Shown one piece after another: positions 34,674 to 43,545 of a stretch of 64,000 bases of DNA. The position numbers and the translations under genes are program-made. The stretch lies in NCBI RefSeq assembly GCF_024609265.1, contig NZ_JANHMP010000001.1, positions 620,001-684,000 on the forward strand. The letters are read 5' to 3'. A model generated the notes under the pieces. That model ran no database searches and was not told the origin of the DNA. It saw nothing but the letters and a program-made list of their open reading frames with translations. Numbering within the stretch: position 1 is the first letter of the stretch; every line of letters starts with the position of its first letter. The stretch is from Geothrix campi (GTDB lineage Bacteria > Acidobacteriota > Holophagae > Holophagales > Holophagaceae).

Positions 34674-37232
34674 ATGAACCCCTACCTCAAACGCATCCGC
34701 TGGCGCCTGCTTTGGATCAGCTTCGCCTGCCTCACGCTGGCGTTGGGGTCCTTCGGCCTCAACCAGTGGGTGTACGCCGCCTCCGATGACCAGTGCTCCT
34801 GGATCCTCGAGAACGGGAAGATCGTCATCCGCGAGATCCTGCCAGACGGCGTGGCCGAGGAGGCGGGCCTCCTTGAGGGCGACGAGCTGGTGAAAATCCA
34901 GGGTCGGGCCTTCGAACCCACGGTGGAGGGCACGCTCAAAGCCCAGCGGTTCATCAATGCCAAATCCCAGGGCACCATCCTGATCTACACCGTGAAGCGC
35001 CAAGACCGGCAGATCCTGTTACCCCTGCGTCTGGTGAAACCTCTGGACCTGGAACAGCTGGCCCTGCTGCTGAACGGCATCCTCGCCTGGGCCATCAGCC
35101 TGCTGGTGGTGCTGTCAGCGCCCGAGCGCAAGACCTCGCGGCACTTCTTCTACCTGGCGGCCACGGCGTTGCTGATGTCCGGCGCCACGGTCGGACTGAA
35201 TGCGCCCATGGCCATGCGGATCGCTGTGAACATCATGGCCTCTCTCACGGCGGCGCTGCTTCCCCCTCTGTGGATCCACTTCTTCCTGCGCTTCCCCCAT
35301 CCCTTCCGCCTGCGGAAGAACCGGCGCTTCCTCCAGGCCGTCTATGGGACCTTCGCGCTGATGGCCGTGCTGCAGTTCCTCGTCCGGCTCTGGGTCACCC
35401 TCAGTGATGGCGCGCTCCGCACCCCCTCAGGCGCGCCGCCGGAAGGGGTGCTCAAGGCCGCGCTGAACGTCTTTGGGTTCCTGCCCATCCCGCTCTACGC
35501 CGGAGCGGCGCTGGCCGGCCTGGGCTTCTTCCTGGCCGGAACCTTCCAGGTCCCCGAGCGCCGCCGCCGGGCCCTCCTGCCCTCCCTCATCGTGGCGGCG
35601 GTGCTCTGCCTGGACCTGCTGGCCTGGACCGTGCTCCGGGCCCGCTACGGGGGCAGCCTCCTCTTCCGCCGGCAGGTCTTCATCTTCATGCTGCCGGCGC
35701 CGCTGCTGCCGCTGAGCTTCGCCTTCGCCATCTTCCGCCACGGCCTCTTCGAGGTGCGGAAAGTGCTGCTGCGGTGGGTGAGCTACATGGCCATCCTGGC
35801 CCTCACGGTGGCCGGTTACCTGGGTGGCCTGGCCTGGGCCTTCTCCCACCTATCCTCGATCCCGCCGGGCTGGGCGGGGGCCCTCATCGGCCTTCTGGCC
35901 CTGCCCCTGGGCTGGACCTTGCGCCGCCTGTTGAGGGGCATCCGCCGCCGCTTCCGCCGGGACTTCTCCAGCACCCGCGAGATCGCCCTGAGCGCGGTGC
36001 GCGAACCCCGGAAACGCTTCAGCGAGGAGGCCCTGCTGAAGTCCCTGCGCCGAGCCCTCGACGAAGCCTTCCAGCCCCAGTTCCTGGACGTGCTGCCCAT
36101 CGAGTCGCGCCAGCTCCTGCTGCCCGCCGCAGAGGCCACGGATCGCGACGACCGGCGGGTGCACTTCCCGCCCCAGCCCCTGCGGCTGCCTCCGGGCCTG
36201 CTCCGCCTCGCCCGGGAGAACCGCGAGCTGGTGCTGGGCCTGGGCAGCGAAGAGGCTGATTGGATCCGCGAACAAGGGGAAGGCATCCGCGCCCACGTGG
36301 ATGCTTTGGGAGCCCAACTGCTCCTGCTGATCCTCGCCGGGGACCACCCCCACAGCGCCGTACTCCTGGGTGGCAAGTATGCCGAACTGAACTATGGCCG
36401 CGAGGACCGCGAACTCCTGCGCGAGGTCGCCCTGACCGCTGGGCAGGTGCTGGAGACGGCTGTGATGCACCAGCGCCTCCTGGCCCAGGAACGCCTGAGC
36501 CAGGAACTGGAGACTGCCCGGCGCATCCAGGAGGGGCTGATCACTTCGCATCTGCCGCCCATCCCGGGTTTCCAGGTGGCCCTGCGCCTGGAACCCGCCC
36601 TGGAGACCGGGGGTGACCTGCTCTTCGTGAAGCGGCGACCCAGCGGCAATTGGCTGGCGGCCGTGGGAGACATCTGCGGCAAGGGACTCGCCGCGGCCCT
36701 CTACATGGCCCAGGCCACGGCCCTGCTGGAGCAGGCCGCCCAGCGGGAGGACCAGAGCCTCGAGGAGATGCTCGGGTGCCTGGATCACACCCTCCGCCAG
36801 CTGCTCGGACAGCGGGGCTTCCTCACCCTGGTCCTGCTGGAATGGGACGAGCAGGGTCGCTATCGGCTGGCCCGGGCCGGCCATCCCGGTGCCCTCATGC
36901 TCCAAGGGGTCTCCGAGGACTGCTCGACCGAGATGACACCCCATGGCCGCGGCCTGGGCTTGCGCCCCGCGGGGCCCGGCGACTGGGAGGTGGTCGAAGG
37001 GATCCTCCCTCCCAAGGGGTGGATGGTGCTCTACAGCGACGGCCTGTCCGAAGCCATGAACCACGAGGGCGAACTCTACGGCGTGGCCCGCTTGTGCAAC
37101 CAGCTCCGCCGTCTCTGGGGCACAGGAAGCCCCCGGGCAGCCTGCGAAGCGGTCTTCCAGGATGTGGCGGCATTCGATACCCAGAACCGGGATGACCGGA
37201 CTCTGTTTATCCTGGGTAGGGAGCACCCATGA
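34674..37232 (+). CDS. PDZ - multi-pass membrane - GAF-like - SpoIIE/PP2C phosphatase
   Basis: An 852-residue membrane signalling protein. A first helix (10-30) is followed by an extracytoplasmic PDZ domain (about 45-115, with GVAEEAGLLEGDELVKI). About eight more helices lie at 125-400. A cytoplasmic linker and GAF-like domain (430-615) lead to a SpoIIE-type serine phosphatase domain (620-850) with catalytic aspartates in GGDLL (about 645), AVGDICGKG, YSDGLSEA (about 787) and NRDDRTL. Such phosphatases usually act on anti-anti-sigma (STAS) proteins; none is in the window. It shares an ATGA overlap with the following coiled-coil gene. Confidence 0.9.
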   Translation: MNPYLKRIRWRLLWISFACLTLALGSFGLNQWVYAASDDQCSWILENGKIVIREILPDGVAEEAGLLEGDELVKIQGRAFEPTVEGTLKAQRFINAKSQGTILIYTVKRQDRQILLPLRLVKPLDLEQLALLLNGILAWAISLLVVLSAPERKTSRHFFYLAATALLMSGATVGLNAPMAMRIAVNIMASLTAALLPPLWIHFFLRFPHPFRLRKNRRFLQAVYGTFALMAVLQFLVRLWVTLSDGALRTPSGAPPEGVLKAALNVFGFLPIPLYAGAALAGLGFFLAGTFQVPERRRRALLPSLIVAAVLCLDLLAWTVLRARYGGSLLFRRQVFIFMLPAPLLPLSFAFAIFRHGLFEVRKVLLRWVSYMAILALTVAGYLGGLAWAFSHLSSIPPGWAGALIGLLALPLGWTLRRLLRGIRRRFRRDFSSTREIALSAVREPRKRFSEEALLKSLRRALDEAFQPQFLDVLPIESRQLLLPAAEATDRDDRRVHFPPQPLRLPPGLLRLARENRELVLGLGSEEADWIREQGEGIRAHVDALGAQLLLLILAGDHPHSAVLLGGKYAELNYGREDRELLREVALTAGQVLETAVMHQRLLAQERLSQELETARRIQEGLITSHLPPIPGFQVALRLEPALETGGDLLFVKRRPSGNWLAAVGDICGKGLAAALYMAQATALLEQAAQREDQSLEEMLGCLDHTLRQLLGQRGFLTLVLLEWDEQGRYRLARAGHPGALMLQGVSEDCSTEMTPHGRGLGLRPAGPGDWEVVEGILPPKGWMVLYSDGLSEAMNHEGELYGVARLCNQLRRLWGTGSPRAACEAVFQDVAAFDTQNRDDRTLFILGREHP

Positions 37233-37726
37233 CCCGCCCCGCCCTCCGATGGACCATTCCCTCCCTTCTGGCGCTCCAGTTGCTCATGCTCTGGCTGCAG
37301 GGGGCCCAGCTCCACCGCCAGAACCAGGTGCTGCAGGGCCTGCGCGAGGACATCCAGGCGCTCACGGAATCCCTGGATAACAGCCAGGGCCCTGTCTCCG
37401 GCAGCGACGATACCGAGGCGGTGCCCGCGAGCACGCCCCCCAAAAACCAGGCCAGCTCCCATGAACATGTCGCGGTACTCGGCATCCAGGAGGAGCAGGA
37501 AGGCGCCGCCAAGGACCTGCAGGCGTCCCGGGAATCAGCGCAGAAGGCCGTGAAGGATGCCCGGGAGGTCCGCTCCAAGCTCTCGATCGAGGAGAATGCC
37601 CGGAAGGCGGAGGAGGCCAAGAAGGTCCAAGCCGCCACCAGTTCCTGGATGAACTGGGCCTGGGGCGCCGTGGGTCTGGTGGCGGCCGCCCTGGTGGCCC
37701 GCTCGGTGATCCGCCGGCGGGGCTGA
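37229..37726 (+). CDS. Coiled-coil protein with a membrane helix at each end
   Basis: A 165-residue protein of no recognised family. A hydrophobic helix at 11-24 and another at about 142-158 (AWGAVGLVAAALVA) flank a polar, charged middle (30-135) rich in E, K, A and Q that should form coiled coil. Charge distribution suggests that both ends may be cytoplasmic with the middle periplasmic, or the reverse. It overlaps the PDZ/SpoIIE gene by 4 bases and touches the SirB1-like gene, so it may assist the phosphatase. Function is unknown. Confidence 0.75.
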   Translation: MTRPALRWTIPSLLALQLLMLWLQGAQLHRQNQVLQGLREDIQALTESLDNSQGPVSGSDDTEAVPASTPPKNQASSHEHVAVLGIQEEQEGAAKDLQASRESAQKAVKDAREVRSKLSIEENARKAEEAKKVQAATSSWMNWAWGAVGLVAAALVARSVIRRRG

Positions 37727-38523
37727 TGTCGCTCCTCGAATACCTCCGCCTGGATCCGCAATGCCGGAACCTGGCCGAAGGCGCGATCCATGCTGTGGCC
37801 CCGGCCCTGGAAGACCCCGACCCCGCGCCGGTGATCATGCAACTGAATGACTGGGCCTTCACCCTCGCAGGCCGCATGCCCCTGCCCTGGAACACCCACC
37901 AGGCCCTGGAGGCCCTGAACCACCTGCTCTTCGTCGAACTGGGCTTCGAGGGCGATCGGGAGACCTACGATGACCCCCTGAACGCGCTGCTCCCCGCCGT
38001 GGTGACGAGGCGCAAGGGCCTCCCCATCGCCTTGTCCATCCTGTGGATCGATCTGGCGCGACGACTGGGCTTCGACGCTGTGGGCGTGGGACTGCCCGGG
38101 CACTTCATTGCCGGCCTGCGCACCGAACACGCCCTGCTCTGCTTCGATCCGTTCAACCATGGGCGCGCCGTGGGTGAAGAGGGCGGAGCCGCCCTGGTGA
38201 AGGCCGCCAGCGCCGGCCGGATCGCCTTCCACCGGGACATGCTGAGCCCTGCCACGGATCGCCAGATCCTCGTGCGGCTGGTGCGCAACCTGCACCTGCG
38301 CTTCATGCACGCCGAGGACTGGGAAGAGGCCCTGTGGACGGCCACCCACTTGATCCTGCTGAATCCGGGAGATTCGCGGTCCCACAAGGAGCGCGCCTTC
38401 GTTCATCTCCAGCGGGATGAGCCCGGACCCGCCCTGCGCGACCTCCGCGAAGCCCTGCGCCTCAGCCCGGACCCGGACCCCGAGATCCAAGCCTGGCTCC
38501 AGCAGTTGGAAGCCTCAGGCTAG
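37726..38523 (+). CDS. SirB1-family transglutaminase-like/TPR protein
   Basis: A 265-residue protein with a SirB1-type transglutaminase-like domain (about 35-180): LNHLLFVELGFEGDRETYDDPLNALL, RRKGLPIALSILW and the GVGLPGHFI motif, where a His is kept. The cysteine expected in catalytic transglutaminases is not at the usual place, as in most of this family. TPR-like helices occupy 195-260. The stop TAG sits in CTAG, shared with the convergent PYP-like gene (38520-38523). Function of the family is not established. Confidence 0.87.
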   Translation: MSLLEYLRLDPQCRNLAEGAIHAVAPALEDPDPAPVIMQLNDWAFTLAGRMPLPWNTHQALEALNHLLFVELGFEGDRETYDDPLNALLPAVVTRRKGLPIALSILWIDLARRLGFDAVGVGLPGHFIAGLRTEHALLCFDPFNHGRAVGEEGGAALVKAASAGRIAFHRDMLSPATDRQILVRLVRNLHLRFMHAEDWEEALWTATHLILLNPGDSRSHKERAFVHLQRDEPGPALRDLREALRLSPDPDPEIQAWLQQLEASG

Positions 38524-38966
38524 GCGCCCTGGCCGAGGCATTTCCGGATAGCGACTGTGACATCCTCCCCCTTGTGGAGAAAGACGATCTCCACCCGGAC
38601 CGGGCCGTCCAGGAAGGGGAAGGTGAACTGGAAGGTTCGCGAAGGTTCGTTCCCCTGGCAGAACTCCCGGAAGGCACCGAGAAAGGCCTGGACCGAGGTG
38701 CACGGGGCGATCTCGGTGAAGAAGTTCCGTCCGATCACACTCAGGGGCTCCCGCTTGGCGAGTTCACTTTCCGCGCGGTTGTAGCTGAGAACCGTCCCAT
38801 CCACCGCCAGAACGATCACCCCGAAAGGGAGGCCGTCCAGTTCCCTCTCAGAGAGGTCTGGAATCCCCCGCAACTCGCGATAGCAGGCCCAGCAAATGCC
38901 GTGGGAGTCCGCAGCTTCGCTCTGCCCAATCAGGGCTCCACACCAGGCGCACAGGACATTTGCCAT
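38520..38966 (-). CDS. Photoactive yellow protein-like PAS protein with N-terminal Cys4 motif
   Basis: A 148-residue protein. Residues 43-143 align, from memory, without gaps to Halorhodospira photoactive yellow protein at an offset of 20. D44-G-L, F48-G49, Tyr62 (PYP Tyr42), Glu66 (Glu46), Arg72 (Arg52), GRNFF (79-83), APC89T (the chromophore Cys69) and T115-F116 all coincide; PYP Thr50 is Ala70 here. PYP is a blue-light sensor holding p-coumarate on that cysteine. The first 30 residues carry CxxC pairs (C6/C9, C25/C28) that could bind zinc. No tyrosine ammonia-lyase or coumaroyl ligase gene is nearby, so whether it binds a chromophore is unknown. It may instead be a redox or ligand PAS. Confidence 0.85.
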   Translation of the reverse strand: MANVLCAWCGALIGQSEAADSHGICWACYRELRGIPDLSERELDGLPFGVIVLAVDGTVLSYNRAESELAKREPLSVIGRNFFTEIAPCTSVQAFLGAFREFCQGNEPSRTFQFTFPFLDGPVRVEIVFLHKGEDVTVAIRKCLGQGA

Positions 38967-39010
38967 CGCAGCTCCGGTCTGCTGGTTACCGCTCCCCTCA
39001 CACTGATGAC

Positions 39011-39029
39011 CGACAGTTGGTCGCTGTCG
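39011..39029. promoter_or_regulatory. Inverted repeat between the DUF302 and PYP-like genes
   Basis: CGACAG and CTGTCG are separated by 7 bases. It lies just past the DUF302 stop and 45 bases before the PYP-like start, with no T run, so it may be an operator for the PYP-like gene or a weak terminator. Confidence 0.35.
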
Positions 39030-39030
39030 A

Positions 39031-39414
39031 TCACCGGGCCGCGTCCACCATCTTGATCAACGCTGCCTCGACGTCATGTGCGATGGGAAGCAGCGCCGGA
39101 TCCTGCGAAAGCCCTGCAAGCAGGTCGGACGGGGGGATCAGCCCGATTCGCGTGTTCCCCTGCTCCGTGTAGACGGAAATGCGACAGGGCAGCGCCATGT
39201 TCAGCCGCAGGTCGAGACCGAGGACCTTGGCCGCCTGGCCAGGGTTGCACACCTCAAACACGCGGCAGGCTTCGGTAAAGGGAAAACCCTTGCTGCGCAG
39301 CGTGTTCCCCAGGTCGTGGACATGGAGCACTCCGAAGCCCCCCGCCGTCACGGCGGCCTCCAGATCGGTCGAGGCCTGCTCGAAGGGTTTATCGGATTCG
39401 ACGATGTAGTACAT
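39031..39414 (-). CDS. DUF302-family protein
   Basis: A 127-residue DUF302 protein. The N-terminal strand MYYIVESDKPFEQASTDL, the LHVHDLGNTLRSKG block, the FEVCNPGQAAKVL motif (the conserved Cys/Asn-Pro region) and LPCRISVYTEQG match the family, which folds as a small alpha/beta dimer of unknown function. GGAGG at 39421-39425 fixes the ATG at 39414; a longer frame upstream is unsupported. It lies downstream of malic enzyme beyond a strong hairpin and upstream of the PYP-like gene on the same strand. Confidence 0.9.
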   Translation of the reverse strand: MYYIVESDKPFEQASTDLEAAVTAGGFGVLHVHDLGNTLRSKGFPFTEACRVFEVCNPGQAAKVLGLDLRLNMALPCRISVYTEQGNTRIGLIPPSDLLAGLSQDPALLPIAHDVEAALIKMVDAAR

Positions 39415-39483
39415 CTTCCACCTCCAGTGGTTGCCACAACGGCCCTGAAGCCGCGGGTTTCCGGGACGCAACCCTATCACGAA

Positions 39484-39505
39484 GCGGGGGCCCGAAGGCC
39501 CCCGC
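39484..39505 (-). terminator. Hairpin after malic enzyme, UUCG tetraloop
   Basis: On the minus strand a 9-base-pair stem (GCGGGGGCC with GGCCCCCGC) closes a TTCG loop, a very stable form. Only a weak T-containing stretch follows. It lies about 30 bases past the malic enzyme stop, as expected for a terminator or 3'-end stabiliser. Confidence 0.65.
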
Positions 39506-39534
39506 TGCTGACTGCTGAATCAGATGACCGGCAG

Positions 39535-41787
39535 CTACTTCTGCTGCGCCTCCACCACGGTCAGCGCCGTGAGATGGATGATGTCGTTCATGTCGCTGTG
39601 CCGCTGGAGTACGTGGACTGGAGCGGCCATGCCGCAGGTGATGGGACCGATGACTTCGGCGCCCGCCAGCCGCTGCACCAGCTTGTAGCCGATGTTGCCG
39701 CTGGTGAGGTCGGGGAAGATCAGCACGTTCGGCCCGCCCGGGAGGTCCACCCAGGGGTAGTTCTCGGTCAGGATTCCATCGCCCAGGGCGGTGTCCGCCT
39801 GCATCTCACCGTCGCACTTGAGGCCGGGACGCTGGGCCTTCACCATTTCCACGGCCTTCTGGACCTTGCGGACCAGGGGATGGTCCACGCTGCCGAAATC
39901 GGAGAAGGAGAGCATGGCGACCTGAGGCTCCATGTTGAAGGTGTCTTTCGCCAGGTCCGCGGTGAGCAGGGCGATCTCAGCCAATTCCTCGCTGTTGGGC
40001 TCGATGTTCATGGTCGTATCGGAGAAGAACAGCACGCGGTTCTTCAACACCATGGTGTAGACACCGCACACGCGCTTGACGCCCTTGCGGGTGCCGATGA
40101 CCTCCAGGCAGGGCCGGATGGTGTCGGGGTAGTACATCGTCAGGCCCGCGATCAGACCGTCGGCCTTGCCCATGCGGCACATCATGGCCCCGAAATAGAT
40201 GCGTTCCCGCACCTTGCGCCCGGCCTCATCGCGGGTGACGCCCCTGCGCTTCCGCAGTTCCAGGAAGGCATCCTCAGCCTCCTTGCGCCAGGTGACCGTG
40301 CCGGGATCCAGGACCTCGATGCCGCCCAGCGAGATGCCGTGGTCGGCCGCCACGGCCTTCACCTTGGCGGGATCGCCCAGAAGAATGGGGATGCAGATGC
40401 CCTCTTCCACCATCTGAGCAACCGCCTGGAGGATCAGCGGATGGTCGCCCTCGGGGAAGACCACCCGCTTGGGGTTGGCCTTGGCCCGGTGGATGACGCT
40501 GCGGATGACGTCCTTGCTGCGCCCCTGGAGTCCTTCCAGGCGCTCCTTGTAGGCTTGCATGTCGGCGATGGGCTGCTTGGCCACGCCGGTCTCCATGGCT
40601 GCCCGGGCGACGGCAGGGGCCACCCACAGCAGGACGCGGGGATCGAAGGGCTTGGGGATGATGTATTCAGGCCCGAAACTGAACTTCTGCCCGGAGTAGG
40701 CCTTCACCACGGAATCCGGCACCTCCTCCTTGGCCAGCGCGGCCAGGGCCTTGGCGGCGGCCAGTTTCATGGGCTCATTGATCTCTGAGGCACGCACGTC
40801 CAGGGCGCCGCGGAAGATGAAGGGGAAGCCCAGGACGTTGTTCACCTGGTTGGGGTAGTCGCTGCGCCCCGTGGCCATGATGATGTCGTCGCGGGTGGCC
40901 TTGGCCGTGGGGTAGTCGATCTCGGGGTCAGGGTTGGCCATGGCAAAAACGATGGGTTTCTTGGCCATCGCCTTGATCATGTCGGGCGTCAGTACCCCCT
41001 TGCTGGAACAGCCCACGAAGACATCGGCGCCGACGATGACGTCGCCCAGCGTCCGGTGTTCGGACTTCTTGATGAACTTCTCCTTGTAGGGGTTCATGCC
41101 CTCCGTGCGGCCCTCGTAGACGAGTCCCTTGGTGTCGCACAACCACAGGTTCTTCAGGTCCACGCCTGCCGCGATCATCATGTTCGCGCAGGCGATGGCC
41201 GCGGCGCCCGCGCCGCTGAACACCACCTTCATATCGCCCAGCTTCTTCCCGGTCAGCTCGGCCGCGTTCATGAGGGCCGCGGTGCTGATGATGGCCGTGC
41301 CGTGCTGGTCGTCGTGGAAGACGGGGATATTCATCTCCTTCTTCAGTCGGGTCTCGATCTCGAAGCACTCGGGGGCTTTGATGTCCTCGAGGTTCACACC
41401 GCCGAAGGTGGGTTCCAGCGCCTTCACCACCTGGCAGAAGCGATCGACGTCCAGTTCATTCACTTCGATGTCGAACACGTCGATGTCGGCGAAGCGCTTG
41501 AAGAGCACGCCCTTGCCTTCCATCACCGGCTTGCCGGCGAGGGCCCCAATGTTGCCCAGACCCAGCACGGCGGTGCCGTTGGAGATCACGGCCACCAGGT
41601 TGCCCTTGGCGGTGTATTTGTAGGCGTCCTCGGGGTTCTTTTCGATCTCCAGGCAGGGTTCTGCCACCCCTGGGGTATAGGCGTTGGCCAGGTCGCGGGC
41701 GGTCGAACAGGGCTTGGTGGCGACGACCTCGATCTTGCCTTTCCGTCCCTGCGAATGGTAATCGAGGGCTTCCTGCTTGCGTTTCAT
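39535..41787 (-). CDS. maeB: NADP-dependent malic enzyme with phosphotransacetylase-like domain
   Basis: A 750-residue MaeB-type enzyme converting malate to pyruvate and CO2 with NADP. The malic domain (1-420) has [41 protein letters not shown] and the nucleotide-binding [10 protein letters not shown]. The C-terminal 430-750 is a phosphotransacetylase-like domain, regulatory in this family (binding acetyl-CoA/acetyl phosphate) and not normally catalytic. ATG at 41787 with AAGGAG upstream gives the family N-terminus. It is followed by a hairpin. The divergent neighbour is a secreted unknown. Confidence 0.95.
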   Translation of the reverse strand: MKRKQEALDYHSQGRKGKIEVVATKPCSTARDLANAYTPGVAEPCLEIEKNPEDAYKYTAKGNLVAVISNGTAVLGLGNIGALAGKPVMEGKGVLFKRFADIDVFDIEVNELDVDRFCQVVKALEPTFGGVNLEDIKAPECFEIETRLKKEMNIPVFHDDQHGTAIISTAALMNAAELTGKKLGDMKVVFSGAGAAAIACANMMIAAGVDLKNLWLCDTKGLVYEGRTEGMNPYKEKFIKKSEHRTLGDVIVGADVFVGCSSKGVLTPDMIKAMAKKPIVFAMANPDPEIDYPTAKATRDDIIMATGRSDYPNQVNNVLGFPFIFRGALDVRASEINEPMKLAAAKALAALAKEEVPDSVVKAYSGQKFSFGPEYIIPKPFDPRVLLWVAPAVARAAMETGVAKQPIADMQAYKERLEGLQGRSKDVIRSVIHRAKANPKRVVFPEGDHPLILQAVAQMVEEGICIPILLGDPAKVKAVAADHGISLGGIEVLDPGTVTWRKEAEDAFLELRKRRGVTRDEAGRKVRERIYFGAMMCRMGKADGLIAGLTMYYPDTIRPCLEVIGTRKGVKRVCGVYTMVLKNRVLFFSDTTMNIEPNSEELAEIALLTADLAKDTFNMEPQVAMLSFSDFGSVDHPLVRKVQKAVEMVKAQRPGLKCDGEMQADTALGDGILTENYPWVDLPGGPNVLIFPDLTSGNIGYKLVQRLAGAEVIGPITCGMAAPVHVLQRHSDMNDIIHLTALTVVEAQQK

Positions 41788-41969
41788 GGCCACACTCCTT
41801 GAATTGAGTGCCCTGTCTATGGGCTGAATGCCACCAAGCTTACACCTCGTCATACGCGATCATGCCTGTAAGGTCATCAATCCCCCCCGTTGTTGCACGG
41901 GTCACAAGAGATGCTTTCCCGGTGGGCCGGGCTGGATTAGGATCCAACCACCCCCATCACGGAGCCTCC

Positions 41970-42530
41970 ATGCGCCTGCTGCCCTTCCTGTTGCCCTGCC
42001 TGCTGGCCCTTCCTGTCCTGGCCCAGAAGGCCAAGGCGCCCGGCAAGACACCAGCCAAGGCCGCCGAGCCGGTCAAGGAGGCCAAGGTCGACTGGGATGG
42101 CGAATGGACGCTTGCGGCCTCACAAAGTGACAAGCTCGACGAGCAGATCGAAGCCCACGTCAAGGATCTGAACTTCGCCATGAAGCTCTACTGGAAGAAA
42201 AAGCTCCAGTCGGCCTGCAAGGAGTTCAACAAACTGGACATCCTGGCGGGGGAAAGCTTCTCGGTGACCATGGGCCGGGAGCGACCCATCGACACGCCTG
42301 CGGACGGCACGGAAAGCGACTGGAAGCGCAGCGATGACACCGTGTTCAAGGCCACCCTCACCAAGGATGGCCCCACCATGATCCAGACAGTCATCGGCGA
42401 CGGCCACACGCTGAAGTACGTCTACTCCATGCGGAAGGATGGGAACTCGCTGGCCCTGCAGGTGACCTACACCCACCCCAAACTGGATAATCCGTTCAGC
42501 TACAAGCTCGTCTTCAAGCGGAACGACTGA
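41970..42530 (+). CDS. Secreted uncharacterised protein, 186 residues
   Basis: A signal peptide (MRLLPFLLPCLLALPVLAQ, cleavage after about residue 18) is followed by a Lys/Ala/Pro linker and a beta-rich domain of about 140 residues (DWDGEWTLAASQSDKLDEQI at its start, strands such as LKYVYSMRKDG and LALQVTYTHP at its end). The cysteine in the signal could make it a lipoprotein, but the lipobox is not clear. The pattern of a DGEWTL opening strand then closing strands resembles lipocalin-like domains; this is weak. CGGAG precedes the start. It lies 25 bases before the hydrolase gene. Confidence 0.75.
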   Translation: MRLLPFLLPCLLALPVLAQKAKAPGKTPAKAAEPVKEAKVDWDGEWTLAASQSDKLDEQIEAHVKDLNFAMKLYWKKKLQSACKEFNKLDILAGESFSVTMGRERPIDTPADGTESDWKRSDDTVFKATLTKDGPTMIQTVIGDGHTLKYVYSMRKDGNSLALQVTYTHPKLDNPFSYKLVFKRND

Positions 42531-42554
42531 GCCGGGGTCAGGCAAACTAGGCGG

Positions 42555-43529
42555 ATGCGCCCGCTGGCCCCACCGCCCCTCTCCTGCCGACCACCCTGGT
42601 GGGCATCTTCGGGGCACCTCCAGACCATCCTCGGCAACTACCTTCCCGGAGAGCCCTCGGCCTATCCTTCGAAGCCCTTCCGCATCCCGCTGCCGGATGG
42701 CGACCAGCTCACGGGGCGCCACTTTCCCGGCGAGACCGATGTGCTGGTGATGGTCTTCCATGGCCTGGGCGGGGACGACCAGGCCCACTACGTGCGCCGC
42801 AGCATCGCCTTGGCCCGGAAGCTCGGCCACCACGTCTGGACCGTGAACCACCGGGGCTGCGGCGAGGGCCGAGGCCTGGCGAAACGGCCCTACCACAGCG
42901 GCTCCGGAGAGGATCTGGGCGCGGCCTTCGCTGCCGCGCGGGAGCGCCATCCGCACCTGCGCCAGCTGGCCATCGGCTACTCCCTCTCGGCCAACGCGCT
43001 GCTGCTGAACCTGGGCGGCGGCCTGCCGGAACCCGCCGCGCAACCCGATTTCGCCATCGCCGTAAACCCGCCTGTGGATCTGGGCGCCTGTTCCTCCAGC
43101 ATCCACACCGGCCTCAGCCGGCTCTATGAATTGCGCTTCATCAAGCGCTGCCGCAAGGCGATCCGCCAACGCGTGGAAGATGGCCTCATTCCAGACGTCT
43201 ACCGGACCGGCCCCTTCATGAGTCTGCGCGAGTTCGACGATGCCTACACCACGAAGGCCGCGGGCTTCCGGGACGCCGACGACTACTACGCCCGTTGCTC
43301 GGCCCGCCACCACCTCTCGAAGATCGCGGTTCCCACCGTGATCCTGATGGCCAAGGACGATCCCTTCATCCCCTGGCGGCACGCCGCCGAGGCCGAGCCT
43401 TCAGCCGCCGTCCACCTCCACATCGAGCCCTGCGGCGGCCACATGGGCTACCTCAGCCGCGAGCTCCCCGGGCATCGCTGGTTGCCCTATGCGGTCGACC
43501 ACTACATCCGCGAGCTGCTCCGCGGGTGA
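42555..43529 (+). CDS. YheT-family alpha/beta hydrolase
   Basis: A 324-residue alpha/beta hydrolase of the YheT/EMB8 (UPF0017) family. The N-terminal PPWWASSGHLQTIL is the family hallmark. FHGLGGDDQAHYVR holds the oxyanion region, the nucleophile serine is in GYSLSAN, and the acid and histidine are in KDDPFIP and CGGHMGY. Members are putative esterases of unknown substrate. No clear ribosome-binding site precedes the ATG. It is convergent with the propeller-like gene. Confidence 0.9.
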   Translation: MRPLAPPPLSCRPPWWASSGHLQTILGNYLPGEPSAYPSKPFRIPLPDGDQLTGRHFPGETDVLVMVFHGLGGDDQAHYVRRSIALARKLGHHVWTVNHRGCGEGRGLAKRPYHSGSGEDLGAAFAAARERHPHLRQLAIGYSLSANALLLNLGGGLPEPAAQPDFAIAVNPPVDLGACSSSIHTGLSRLYELRFIKRCRKAIRQRVEDGLIPDVYRTGPFMSLREFDDAYTTKAAGFRDADDYYARCSARHHLSKIAVPTVILMAKDDPFIPWRHAAEAEPSAAVHLHIEPCGGHMGYLSRELPGHRWLPYAVDHYIRELLRG

Positions 43530-43545
43530 GCGCCACCCCGTGCGA

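Noticed and set aside
39535-41787. Malic enzyme-phosphotransacetylase fusion as a novelty
   Set aside because: This is the normal architecture of the MaeB family.
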